A stretch of DNA of 64,000 bases from CAYUZU01 sp964448675. Its GTDB lineage: Bacteria; Planctomycetota; Phycisphaerae; UBA1845; Fen-1342. Positions 8,324 through 16,590 of the stretch are shown here, one piece after another (the stretch's first letter is position 1; each line of letters begins with the position of its first letter). The notes under the pieces are model-generated. The model was not told the origin of the DNA. It did not search any database and saw only the letters and a list, made by a program, of their open reading frames with translations. The position numbers and the translations under genes were made by a program. The stretch spans positions 21,980 through 85,979 of the forward strand of contig CAYUZU010000021.1 in assembly GCA_964448675.1 (NCBI GenBank), in the 5' to 3' direction.

Positions 8324-11209
8324 TCAGTGCGTGTCGTTCAACCCGGTCACGGCCAGCAGGACCAGCGTCCCGGCCGCGTCGCCACCGTGCGCTACCAGCC
8401 GGCGGATTTCGGTGTCAGGCCGCGGATTCTGCCATACCAGGGCCCGCAAAGCGACGGCCGCGCCAACCGGCGTCTTCCCGCGCCACACGAGCGGTGCCGC
8501 CGGCGCCGCGTTCACGTCCGTATACGCCATCACGTTCTCGCCGTAAACCACGTCGACCGTCGCGGTTTGACCATCGACGTATTCGATCTTGTAACTCCCG
8601 ACCCGCGCGCCCTTGTCACAGGCAAAGCTGGTCGTGTGCAGGAAAACGAGTTGCGCCGCCGACGCGCCGAGCTCGATCTTCGCCGCGGCGGGCAGATTCG
8701 GCGCCAGCTTGCCGCGGAGCGCCAAGCCCGCCGGTCGCCCGTCTTTCTTCGCCAGAGCGAAAGCCACGCCGCCAAGACGCTCAGCGCCACCGTCGATGGC
8801 CGACAGGTCGTGCTGTGGCCCCAGGCCGAACCAATCATTGGCCTCCTGCGCTGTCAACGACTGGTTTGCGATTGCCGACAGGTCCGCCGTCCAGCCACTG
8901 CGATTGGCCGGCTGCAGCGTGCTGAGTCCCATCAGGTCGATAAAGTGCGACGACGCGGGGTACTCGTCATACGCGGGTGGATTATCCGCATTCCACGCCG
9001 CCTCCGCCGCCAGCACGTACGCCGCATACTGGTGCATCTCGCGCGCGAAGCTTTGCGGGTCCAGCGAATAGCCGGCCCACGTCGTCTGCAACAGCCCGAG
9101 TGCGTCCTGTTGATGCGCCGCCTGCGCGAAGTGCACAATATTGATCGGCCGGTACCACGTCGCCGCAATCACCTCGTTGCCGGCTTCCTGGAAGATCTTC
9201 AGGCTCGTGAAGTCGGCCGGCGGATTCCCCGCGTAATGCCAGTCCGTGACGATGATGTCGTCCGGCAATTCGGCCCGCAGCTTCGCGGCCGATTCGGGCG
9301 AAGCGGCATGGCACGCGTCCGGCGCCTCGCCCTTGGCCAGCATCATGTCGCCCCACATCATGACGCGCACGCCACGCTCCGCAAACCACTGGTGCAGCTT
9401 CAGTGTGTCCATCATGAAGAGCTGCTCGACCGTGTACGGCTTGCTCGATTCGCGGAACGGCACGCGGCCGCGGTCGGCAAACTCATCGTGCCCGATGTGG
9501 AACCAGCGCGGCTTGAACAGTTCCAGCGCCTCGGCGTAGATCTCGAAGATGAAGTCGTACGTGTCCGGATTGGTCACGCAATACGCCCACTTCGCTTCCG
9601 GGTCCTCCGCCAGGTCCAGGTGATGTCCAGTCTCGAAGATCCACTGGCAGTGCCCCAGCGACATCACCAGCGGCGTGACCTCGATCCCGACCTCCGTACA
9701 CACATCCAGCAGGTGCCGCACATCGTCCTTGGGCATGCCATACTCGGGATGGTGAATCTCCGGGTGCGACGCCCACTCGATGTACTCCGCCTCGAGCACC
9801 AGGTGGTTCATCTTCAAGGCCGCGATCACCCGTCGCAGCAGCTTCTCGTGCAGCGCCGGCCCCTGCCCGCCGGTGAACAGATGCACCCCGCGGAACTTCA
9901 GGCTGGGCCAGTCGCGAATCGTTGCCGCCGGCGCGACGACATCCTCGTTTGGCCGCACGGTGACCATCTGCGCCAGCGTCTGGACGGCATGGCGAAAACC
10001 CGCGGCGTCATTCGCGCGGAGTCGCACAACACGCGCGTCCGGCTCGACGCACAGTTCGTACCCCTCAGCCGGAAGGCCGTTTCCGGCCGCCTTCTCGAAC
10101 CGCACCGACGCCCCCGCGTCGCCGCCATGCGACCGGCACTCCACACCAAACTGCGCGCGCAGCGAGCGCCGCAGCAGCCCGACTGCCGATTCCGCTTCGG
10201 GCACGTCCTCCCACCACAGCCCCAATTGCGCGTCCGTCCGCGCCAGCACCCGTGACCAGAGCGTCACCACACCGTCGCCCCACGCCGCCTCTTTCGGCCG
10301 CGGGATGATCCTCGGCGGGTGCACATGCGGGTAGGTCTGCGCATCCGGGCGCCGCTCGATCTTCGCCTGGCCGGTCAGCACGTCGCCCTCCCCTGCCGCT
10401 TCCATTGGCGGCGGCAGGTGGTACGTAACGGTATACGCCACCGAATGGTCGGCCCGAATCCGCGATCCCAGGTCGCCGAACCAGAAGTACGGATCATCCG
10501 GATTCGCCCAGCGATCCTTGCGGAAGTCATAGACGATCAGGTCCTCGCTCGACTCGACCTCGATCCGTAGCGGCCCGATGCGCGAGTCGAACTCGATCAC
10601 CTCAAAGCCGCGCGCCAGCGCAGTATCCTCCAACTCGCCGCCGCGTGCCATCACCGGCACCGTCCCCGCCACTTCCCGGCCGTCACGCAGCTTCGCCCGA
10701 TACGCCCGCCCGATGATCAGCACCGGGTTCAGCGCGCCCATACGCCACTGGATCAGGGCCTCCGCGTCCGGCTTCGAAAACCGCCCCTCAAACCGCTGCA
10801 CGACGCTGCCATCCGGCTGCACCGTCAGTGACTCCGTACCCTGAAACGCCCCCTGCGGGCTGCGATGCAGCAGTCGCAACCCGATTGCATTCCCCTCTCG
10901 AAACCGCTCTGCCTGCCGCACGACGCCGGCGTGCGGCCCGACATAGTAGTGCGGTGCCCACGGCGGCTTGGTGACGACCATCTCGCTGTGCTTCGTGACC
11001 TCGATTCCGTCACAGAGGATCCGCATGCCCGGCCGCCGCGGCTCGACCACCACCGTCACGTGCCCGCGTTCGAGCACCTGCCGCGCCACATCCCCCGGCG
11101 CCGCCACGCCACTCGCCGCGATCACCACCGCCGCCAGCACAAACCGCATCGTCGTGCGCCCCCCGGCGTGTCTCAGACCCCACAACCCGCGCCGAATTGT
11201 CGCCCTCAC
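8324..11209 (-). CDS. Secreted GH20-family beta-N-acetylhexosaminidase-like protein
   Basis: Predicted exported glycosidase removing terminal GlcNAc/GalNAc from glycans. After a hydrophobic export signal (around residues 21-38) comes a ~250-residue N-terminal region of unknown type. A GH20b-like alpha/beta domain follows at ~290-425, then the TIM barrel, beginning at the typical DWPSLKFRGVHLF stretch. The catalytic pair is Asp575-Glu576 in HIGHDEF; most relatives have Gly where His574 stands. A C-terminal ~170-residue beta domain completes 961 residues. Start: GTG at 11209 has a good GGAG five bases upstream; the ATG at 11149 would give a shorter, more classical signal peptide. Part of a five-gene minus-strand cluster. 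Confidence 0.85.
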   Translation of the reverse strand: MRATIRRGLWGLRHAGGRTTMRFVLAAVVIAASGVAAPGDVARQVLERGHVTVVVEPRRPGMRILCDGIEVTKHSEMVVTKPPWAPHYYVGPHAGVVRQAERFREGNAIGLRLLHRSPQGAFQGTESLTVQPDGSVVQRFEGRFSKPDAEALIQWRMGALNPVLIIGRAYRAKLRDGREVAGTVPVMARGGELEDTALARGFEVIEFDSRIGPLRIEVESSEDLIVYDFRKDRWANPDDPYFWFGDLGSRIRADHSVAYTVTYHLPPPMEAAGEGDVLTGQAKIERRPDAQTYPHVHPPRIIPRPKEAAWGDGVVTLWSRVLARTDAQLGLWWEDVPEAESAVGLLRRSLRAQFGVECRSHGGDAGASVRFEKAAGNGLPAEGYELCVEPDARVVRLRANDAAGFRHAVQTLAQMVTVRPNEDVVAPAATIRDWPSLKFRGVHLFTGGQGPALHEKLLRRVIAALKMNHLVLEAEYIEWASHPEIHHPEYGMPKDDVRHLLDVCTEVGIEVTPLVMSLGHCQWIFETGHHLDLAEDPEAKWAYCVTNPDTYDFIFEIYAEALELFKPRWFHIGHDEFADRGRVPFRESSKPYTVEQLFMMDTLKLHQWFAERGVRVMMWGDMMLAKGEAPDACHAASPESAAKLRAELPDDIIVTDWHYAGNPPADFTSLKIFQEAGNEVIAATWYRPINIVHFAQAAHQQDALGLLQTTWAGYSLDPQSFAREMHQYAAYVLAAEAAWNADNPPAYDEYPASSHFIDLMGLSTLQPANRSGWTADLSAIANQSLTAQEANDWFGLGPQHDLSAIDGGAERLGGVAFALAKKDGRPAGLALRGKLAPNLPAAAKIELGASAAQLVFLHTTSFACDKGARVGSYKIEYVDGQTATVDVVYGENVMAYTDVNAAPAAPLVWRGKTPVGAAVALRALVWQNPRPDTEIRRLVAHGGDAAGTLVLLAVTGLNDTH

Positions 11210-11251
11210 AGTATCTCCTCGCTCGCCGCCAGACTACCGGCCGCCACGCTG

Positions 11252-13411
11252 CTATGGCGCCATCGCGGTCTGCAGGCCGGCCCAGTCCCGCAGATCCACA
11301 TCGCCATCATCGTCAAAGTCGAACACCTCGCAATCGACGCCGACCGGCCCGGCACGCGGCCCGGTCGTACAACCCGCCGACTGCTCCACCTCGGCCAGGT
11401 CGACAGCGCCGTCGCCATTCGCATCGCCGAACGCGTACCCGCTCAGCACGAGCTTCACCGCATCGGCCGAGGTATAGACGCCCGCCGCGCTCCCGGCGGT
11501 CGAGACCTCCACCCGCCGCTGGGTATCGCCGGCCGCAAAGATCCACCGCCCAAGCGGCACCCACGCCCCGCCGCCACTGCGTTGGTCCACCGGCACCGTC
11601 GTGGCCCCGTTGTGATGCAGGACCGTGTATGGCGCTGCCGGGTTGCGGTTGCCCGCGGCGGTGTACCAGGCGTAGACGTCGTACCGCCCGCTGAGCGGGA
11701 TTGCCGCGCCATACGCCGCCAGGCTCGCCGCCCCGCCGCCGGCCGCCACCAGCGACCCGAAGCGGAAGTAGTCGGGCTGGGCCGACGCCACCCAGTTGCC
11801 CTCGAGATGAAACGCCGGGCTCGCGTCATCGTCGTCGATCACCAGCTGTACCAGGCGCTCGCTGGTAAACGGGTTGTAAGCCCATGCGGCCCACGGCCGC
11901 TGGGGCAGCGGCAGGTGGTCGATCTCGTCCTGGATCGCGATCTGCGAGCCGTACTGGTGATACACCCACAGGCAGCCGTGGGGCACGCCCAGCGACCGCG
12001 CGTAGGACAATTGGTCGGCCACGAGCCCCCAGTCGTTGTCCTCGCTCGCGCGATAGCCGACGCCGATCTTGTCCGCGTGGTCCGGGGCCTGGTCGAGTTG
12101 CGTATTCAGCTCGGTCACGAACGTGCTCAGCGAGGTCTTGTACATCTGCGGCAGGACCAGGTCGAGATACCCACCCTCGACCCAGTCCGACCAGCGCTGC
12201 ATGTGCTGCGTAATGCCATACGACCCCGTTGGCGCACTCGAGACGACAATCGCCGGATTCACCGCCTTGATCGTATCGTAACACTGCTGCATCACGTCAT
12301 TGACCAGTCCCTCGCGAAACGCGACCCACTGGGCATTGTTCACGTTCGTCGGAGGCCAGACGCCGTACGCGTCGTGATAGCGCTGCGCGGTGCTGTCTTC
12401 ATAGCCGTATTCGCGCCCGCTGTCTTTCCGCGCCCAGCGGATGCGATCGAGCTGGATGTCATCGAAGTCGTAATTCGCCGCCAGCTCGCGCACCATGCCG
12501 ACGATCATCTCGACGGCGTCCGGGTGGCCGGGGCTCAGGAACACGAATCCGCCGTTCTCGCCCGACACCGGGTCGCCCCAGCGATCACGTGCCAGCCACT
12601 CAGGGTGCGCCACCGCAATCGGGTGCGACGCACCCCCCAGCGCGAGGCCATACTCGAACCACGCCCCGACCTTCAGCCCCTCGTCGTGGAAGATGTCCAG
12701 CAGCCGCCTCGCGTAGTCAACCGAGCCCGACGCCCAATGGCCGCCGCCCGCCTGGTAGGCCTTGGACGGCCAGTAGACCTGTGCGCCGGAGTACACCGCG
12801 ATGTAGACGGTGTTCATGCGCCCCGCGCGGATGTTTTGCGCGATCGCACGCAGCTCCGGCTCGGACTTGTTCAAGTACTCGTAATGCGTCAGCCAGCACG
12901 CCCGCAGCTCGGGCACCGCATCCCCGCCGCCGGAGAGTGCCACGAACCGCACGGCATCCGCGACAACGATCGTGCCGGGCTCGGCCGCACTGGTCAGGGT
13001 GACCCGCCCCGCGTCCCCAGACGCGAACTCGAACGCCCCCAGCACGACCCACTGCGACCCGTTGATCCGCTGGTCGACGAACACGTCCGTCGTCCCGCCC
13101 GCATGATGCACCGTGTAGCGCGCGTCCGACGGCCGGTCGTTGCTGTTGCGATACCACACCGACACCTGGTAGCTGCCCGCCGTCGCCAGCGCCGGCCGCC
13201 ACTCGACCTCCCCGGCCGGCAGCGTGGTCGAGCGGTAGCGATAATCGTCGCCGTACTGACCGTCCAGCGACGCGGCGGACCACTGCTCGGACAGGACTTC
13301 GAACCCCGGATCGCTGTTGTCAACGATCAACGTCTGCGCTACACCGAGCGTCACAAACGCCCATGCAGCGAACAGGCCGGCGAAGCAAGCACGAAACGAC
13401 ATGTGGGCCAT
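11252..13411 (-). CDS. Secreted GHL10-family glycosidase with two golvesin-like domains and a dockerin-like tail
   Basis: Predicted extracellular glycosyl-hydrolase-like-10 (YngK-type) enzyme. A signal peptide occupies residues ~1-26. A golvesin/xanthan-lyase-like beta-sandwich follows at ~28-150 (ends ADAVRFV). The catalytic TIM barrel spans ~170-505, with THYEYL, the loop FDDIQLDRIRW and a late WVYHQYG. A second golvesin-like domain is at ~525-660 (ends ADAVKLV). Two EF-hand-like calcium loops (GDANGDGAVDLAE; DFDDDGDVDLRD) at ~665-715 form a dockerin-like tail. Such tails in planctomycetes may anchor or sort secreted enzymes. The gene precedes the GH20 gene by 42 bases, likely as first gene of the operon. 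Substrate unknown; peptidoglycan or hemicellulose is possible. Confidence 0.85.
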   Translation of the reverse strand: MAHMSFRACFAGLFAAWAFVTLGVAQTLIVDNSDPGFEVLSEQWSAASLDGQYGDDYRYRSTTLPAGEVEWRPALATAGSYQVSVWYRNSNDRPSDARYTVHHAGGTTDVFVDQRINGSQWVVLGAFEFASGDAGRVTLTSAAEPGTIVVADAVRFVALSGGGDAVPELRACWLTHYEYLNKSEPELRAIAQNIRAGRMNTVYIAVYSGAQVYWPSKAYQAGGGHWASGSVDYARRLLDIFHDEGLKVGAWFEYGLALGGASHPIAVAHPEWLARDRWGDPVSGENGGFVFLSPGHPDAVEMIVGMVRELAANYDFDDIQLDRIRWARKDSGREYGYEDSTAQRYHDAYGVWPPTNVNNAQWVAFREGLVNDVMQQCYDTIKAVNPAIVVSSAPTGSYGITQHMQRWSDWVEGGYLDLVLPQMYKTSLSTFVTELNTQLDQAPDHADKIGVGYRASEDNDWGLVADQLSYARSLGVPHGCLWVYHQYGSQIAIQDEIDHLPLPQRPWAAWAYNPFTSERLVQLVIDDDDASPAFHLEGNWVASAQPDYFRFGSLVAAGGGAASLAAYGAAIPLSGRYDVYAWYTAAGNRNPAAPYTVLHHNGATTVPVDQRSGGGAWVPLGRWIFAAGDTQRRVEVSTAGSAAGVYTSADAVKLVLSGYAFGDANGDGAVDLAEVEQSAGCTTGPRAGPVGVDCEVFDFDDDGDVDLRDWAGLQTAMAP

Positions 13412-13624
13412 CCTTACGCTCGCAGACGCGACCGGCTCACCGGGCCGCGACGCGCTTCCATCCCCGCCGCTGAATCGTTATATAATGATAGACGAAGGGC
13501 CGCGGCGATGCAATCCCGCCGGTGGCCGAATTCAGGCTTGCGCCGGCGGGTGCCGGTCGCGGGCCGCACGGTACAATGCCGCGTTTGTCCTGCGCGACGA
13601 ACGCCCGAGCGGATGGAGTGACGC

Positions 13625-14578
13625 ATGCGAATCACCGGCACCTTCCTCGACGAGATCACCCACGACATTCCGAGCCAGAACTGGGGACCGGAGGAATGGG
13701 CGGCGGACTTTGATGTCATGCGCCAGATCGGCGTCGACACCGTCATCATCATCCGGGCCGGCTATCGCGAGCAGGCGATCTTCAACTCGTGGGCTTTGCG
13801 GAAGCACCGCCCGATGCTGCCGGCCCGCGAAAACCTTGGCGAGCTCTTCCTCGACCTGGCCCACAAGAACGGCATGAAGCTGATCTGGGGGATTTACGAT
13901 CCGGGCGACTGGGCCCGCAATGCCGAACATGCGTGGGAGCTCAACCGCGAGTTCATGGATGAGGTGAACGCCGAGTTCGGCGAGCACCCGGCCTTCGGCG
14001 GGTGGTACATCACATTCGAGCTGTCGCGCAACGATCAGCGGCAGGTGGACCTGCTGCTGGCGGCCGGGCGCCATGCCAAATCGCTGAGTCCCAGCCTGAC
14101 GACGATGATCTCGCCGTATATCGCCGGGCCGAAGGCGCCGCAGGGCGACGTCCCCATCTCGCGCGAGCAGCACGCCGCCGAATGGCAGGCGATTTTCAAC
14201 CGCATTCGCGAGTGCATCGACGTGGTCGCGTTCCAGGACGGGCATGTCGACTACCTGGATCTGCCGGAATACCTGACGACGCACCTCCGGCTGGCGCGCG
14301 AGGCGGGCATCCAGTGCTGGTCGAATGTCGAGGGGTTCGACCGCGACATGCCGTTCAAGTTTCCGCCGATCGACTGGCGCAAGCTGGAGTACAAGATGGA
14401 CGCGGCCCGCGAGGCCGGTGTCGACAAGCTCATCACCTTCGAGTTCTCGCATTTCCTGAGCCCGCACGCGGTGCAGCCGGCGGCGCACAACCTGTTCGAG
14501 CGCTACTGCGAGCGGTTCGGGCTGGACGTCGAGGTGACGCCCCCGGCCCGCCAGCCCGGGCAAACCAACCTGCGGTGA
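13625..14578 (+). CDS. DUF4434-type TIM-barrel protein, glycosidase-like
   Basis: 317 residues without a signal peptide. It looks like the DUF4434 family, TIM-barrel proteins often found near polysaccharide-degradation genes. Visible features are the N-terminal ITGTFLDEITHDIPSQNW, IIIRAGYR, LIWGIYDPGDW, GGWYITFELS, VVAFQDG and a C-terminal KLITFEFSHFLSP. The acidic residues in ITFELS and ITFEFSHF are plausible catalytic acids. The start ATG has GGAG six bases upstream. It is divergent from the GHL10 gene across a 213-base gap, suggesting a shared regulatory region and a common carbohydrate theme. Being apparently cytoplasmic, it would act on imported sugar derivatives. Activity not established. 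Confidence 0.75.
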   Translation: MRITGTFLDEITHDIPSQNWGPEEWAADFDVMRQIGVDTVIIIRAGYREQAIFNSWALRKHRPMLPARENLGELFLDLAHKNGMKLIWGIYDPGDWARNAEHAWELNREFMDEVNAEFGEHPAFGGWYITFELSRNDQRQVDLLLAAGRHAKSLSPSLTTMISPYIAGPKAPQGDVPISREQHAAEWQAIFNRIRECIDVVAFQDGHVDYLDLPEYLTTHLRLAREAGIQCWSNVEGFDRDMPFKFPPIDWRKLEYKMDAAREAGVDKLITFEFSHFLSPHAVQPAAHNLFERYCERFGLDVEVTPPARQPGQTNLR

Positions 14579-14631
14579 CCCGGAGGCGCAGGACCGTCGC
14601 CCGGCAAAGGTGCGGCCGCCCGGCCGTAACG

Positions 14632-14653
14632 AGTGATTCGGTGACAGGTGACA
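14632..14653. repeat. Copy 2 of a short intergenic repeat
   Basis: Contains the same GGTGACAGGTGACA 14-mer as 3704-3717 with the same AGTGAT element to its left. It sits in the gap between the DUF4434 gene and elbB. Further right (14701-14722) is another dispersed string, ATTGCCGCGCAGC, also seen near 39466 and, with one change, near 21229. Confidence 0.5.
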
Positions 14654-14776
14654 CGGCGCGGGCCGCCGCGTGCGGTGCACTGATCAACGGGGCAGTTCGT
14701 GATCATTGCCGCGCAGCAGCGCCGCGTCTGCTACAATCTCCCGAAAACGACGAACCCCCAGAGCCAGGAGATCATC

Positions 14777-15436
14777 ATGCCGAAGATTGGTGTACTGCTA
14801 TCGGGTTGCGGCGTCTTTGATGGGGCCGAGATTCACGAGTCGGTGTTGACGCTGCTGGCAATCGACCAGAAGGGCGTGGACTATGTCTGCTGCGCCCCCG
14901 ATGTCGACTTCGACGTCATCGACCACACCAGACAGGAGACCACTGGCGAGAAGCGCAACGTGCTCACCGAGGCGGCGCGGATCGCGCGCGGAGAGATCCA
15001 GGACGTTGCCCAGGTGCAGGCCAGCGCTATCGACGCCCTGATCCTGCCCGGCGGGTTCGGGGCCGCCAAGAACCTGAGCAACTTCGCGGAGAAAGGCCCC
15101 GCGTGCACCGTGCACCCGGAGGTGGAGCGGCTGGTGGGGGATTGCCTGGCCGCCGGCAAGCCGATCGGGGCGATCTGCATTGCGCCGGCAACCGTGGCGC
15201 GAATCGCGGCGAAGAAGGGGCTCCAGCCGACGCTCACCATCGGCAGCGACCCCGCGACCGCCGGCGCCATCGAGTCCATGGGCTGTCGGCACGAGGCGCA
15301 GCCGACGACCGAGATCACGGTCGACGCCGAAAACCGGATCGTCAGCACGCCGGCGTACATGCTCGGCCCGGGCCCCGCTGCGGTGAACGAGGGCATCCGA
15401 AAGCTGGTGCACAAGGTCATTGAGATGGTGGGGTGA
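14777..15436 (+). CDS. elbB: ElbB-type DJ-1/PfpI superfamily glyoxalase
   Basis: Cytoplasmic protein of the DJ-1/PfpI superfamily matching ElbB (called isoprenoid biosynthesis glyoxalase, or sigma cross-reacting protein 27A). The sequence starts with the family hallmark KIGVLLSGCGVFDGAEIHE, has LPGGFGAAKNLSNFA near residues 92-107 and the nucleophile-elbow ICIAPA near 133-138, whose Cys is the expected catalytic residue. 219 residues is the normal length. AGGAG six bases before the ATG fixes the start. ElbB of E. coli has glyoxalase III-type activity on methylglyoxal and glyoxal; the in vivo role is less clear. It appears to be a single-gene unit, convergent with the next gene. Confidence 0.92.
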   Translation: MPKIGVLLSGCGVFDGAEIHESVLTLLAIDQKGVDYVCCAPDVDFDVIDHTRQETTGEKRNVLTEAARIARGEIQDVAQVQASAIDALILPGGFGAAKNLSNFAEKGPACTVHPEVERLVGDCLAAGKPIGAICIAPATVARIAAKKGLQPTLTIGSDPATAGAIESMGCRHEAQPTTEITVDAENRIVSTPAYMLGPGPAAVNEGIRKLVHKVIEMVG

Positions 15437-15541
15437 CGTCGGGGGTCGGGCCGCCGGCACTCGCAGCGGTCTTCCGGCTGACGGCGGAGAACTGGCGGCT
15501 GCAGGCTGTCGACTGTCGTCCGACGGGCGGCGACGACGTGA

Positions 15542-16177
15542 TCAGATCACCCAGTCGGCCCCGTCGAGGCTGGCTGTCGTGGCGTAGGGGTCGAGTTTCA
15601 CCGACACCTCCATGCCCGCGCCGATCGGCAGCAGTATGCTGCACAACTGGGGGTGGTTGCGCAAGGTTTGCAGGTAGCCGGCGAGGTCGTCGGCGTGCGA
15701 GGTCGCGTTGTCGGTGACGATCGTCGCCCGCTGGGCCATCTTGGGCCAGACCAGATCGAAGTAGCGCCGGCTGTTCTCCTTGTCTGCATCGATGAACACG
15801 ATGTCGAACGGGCCGTGGACGTCGTCCAGCACGGCGCCGGCGGGCCCTTCGACCACGTCCACCGTGTCGGCCAGGCCGGCCCGCGCGAACGCCTCCCGCG
15901 CGAAGCGAACCTTGTCCGGGCTGTGATCGATGGTGGTCAGCATGCCGCCGTTGTGCTGGAGGGCTGCCGCGATCCAGAGGCCACTGTAGCCGTAGCTCGT
16001 GCCGATCTCGAGACCGCGCCGGTACCCCCCCGCGAGCACCAGCGTGTGCAGGAACTCCGCCGAGACGCGGGGCACGGCCAGCGCATCGTCGCGCTCGGCC
16101 ACGAAGGCCTCCACGCGCAGGATCTCGGTAAGGGTCTTCTCCTGGATGGTCTGCTCGAACATGCTCCGCACCTGCAT
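15542..16177 (-). CDS. SAM-dependent O-methyltransferase (catechol/caffeoyl-CoA type)
   Basis: Soluble class I methyltransferase of 211 residues, typical of the COMT/caffeoyl-CoA OMT-like family. The SAM motif I GLEIGTSYGYSGLWIA is near residues 58-73, an acidic ribose-binding IDHS near 85, and the metal-site stretch VFIDADKENSRRYFD near 131-145. A further metal-ligand Asp-Asn pair lies in TDNATS. The frame continues upstream to 16396, but codon content there is poor and it runs through a terminator hairpin, so I start at the ATG at 16177 (another ATG is at 16162). Substrate unknown; catechol-like small molecules are typical. Confidence 0.88.
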   Translation of the reverse strand: MQVRSMFEQTIQEKTLTEILRVEAFVAERDDALAVPRVSAEFLHTLVLAGGYRRGLEIGTSYGYSGLWIAAALQHNGGMLTTIDHSPDKVRFAREAFARAGLADTVDVVEGPAGAVLDDVHGPFDIVFIDADKENSRRYFDLVWPKMAQRATIVTDNATSHADDLAGYLQTLRNHPQLCSILLPIGAGMEVSVKLDPYATTASLDGADWVI

Positions 16178-16305
16178 CCGGCCCGGCGGCTCACCAAGTG
16201 CCTGATTGTAGCGGGTTCGGCGACGTCGACACGGACCGCGGGTTCGACGCCCGAGCCAGTCGTGGCGACTCGCGGCCGTCACGGTTCCATCCGCACCGAC
16301 CGCGC

Positions 16306-16352
16306 AAAAAAAGATGGAAGGTCTAGCCGTGGCGCGTCTTGGACCTTCCATC
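16306..16352 (-). terminator. Rho-independent terminator after the MtaA/URO-D-like gene
   Basis: On the minus strand GATGGAAGGTC (16352-16342) and GACCTTCCATC (16323-16313) form a perfect 11-base-pair stem with an 18-base loop, followed directly by seven T residues (16312-16306). It lies ~240 bases downstream of the 16591 stop and ~130 bases upstream of the methyltransferase start, insulating the two. The ~410-base gap 16178-16590 otherwise holds an AT-rich patch (16380-16475) that could be the methyltransferase promoter and a 12-base palindrome GCGCGTACGCGC at 16480-16491; no gene is seen in it. Confidence 0.85.
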
Positions 16353-16590
16353 GTTCGTTGCGACCCGCGCTCGGGCCGCGTCGTATGAAGTTTCATCGCG
16401 TCTTATCGACCGCGTAAACAGATCTTGCGCTAACTACGCGTCAAAGTGCAAGCGCATTTTCGGAAAATTTTTCATTCTTGCGCGTACGCGCGGCAAGCTG
16501 AACCGCCGCGCGACGTGCAGCCACCCCATCCAACACGAGCGCCGACACACGCGCGCAGCCGGGCGCGGCACCGCGCACCAGCGCTGCGCG

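Noticed and set aside
13481..13486. TATAAT in the GHL10/DUF4434 divergent gap
   Set aside because: No acceptable -35 box on either strand and ~140 bases from the plus-strand start; kept out of the feature list.
10865..13621. Open plus-strand frame of 918 codons opposite the GH20 and GHL10 genes
   Set aside because: Arg/His/Pro-rich translation without domains; the minus-strand genes have signal peptides, catalytic motifs and ribosome sites.
16178..16396. N-terminal extension of the O-methyltransferase frame
   Set aside because: It would code through a terminator hairpin with a seven-T run and gives Arg-rich residues unlike any methyltransferase; the family starts at the 16177 ATG.
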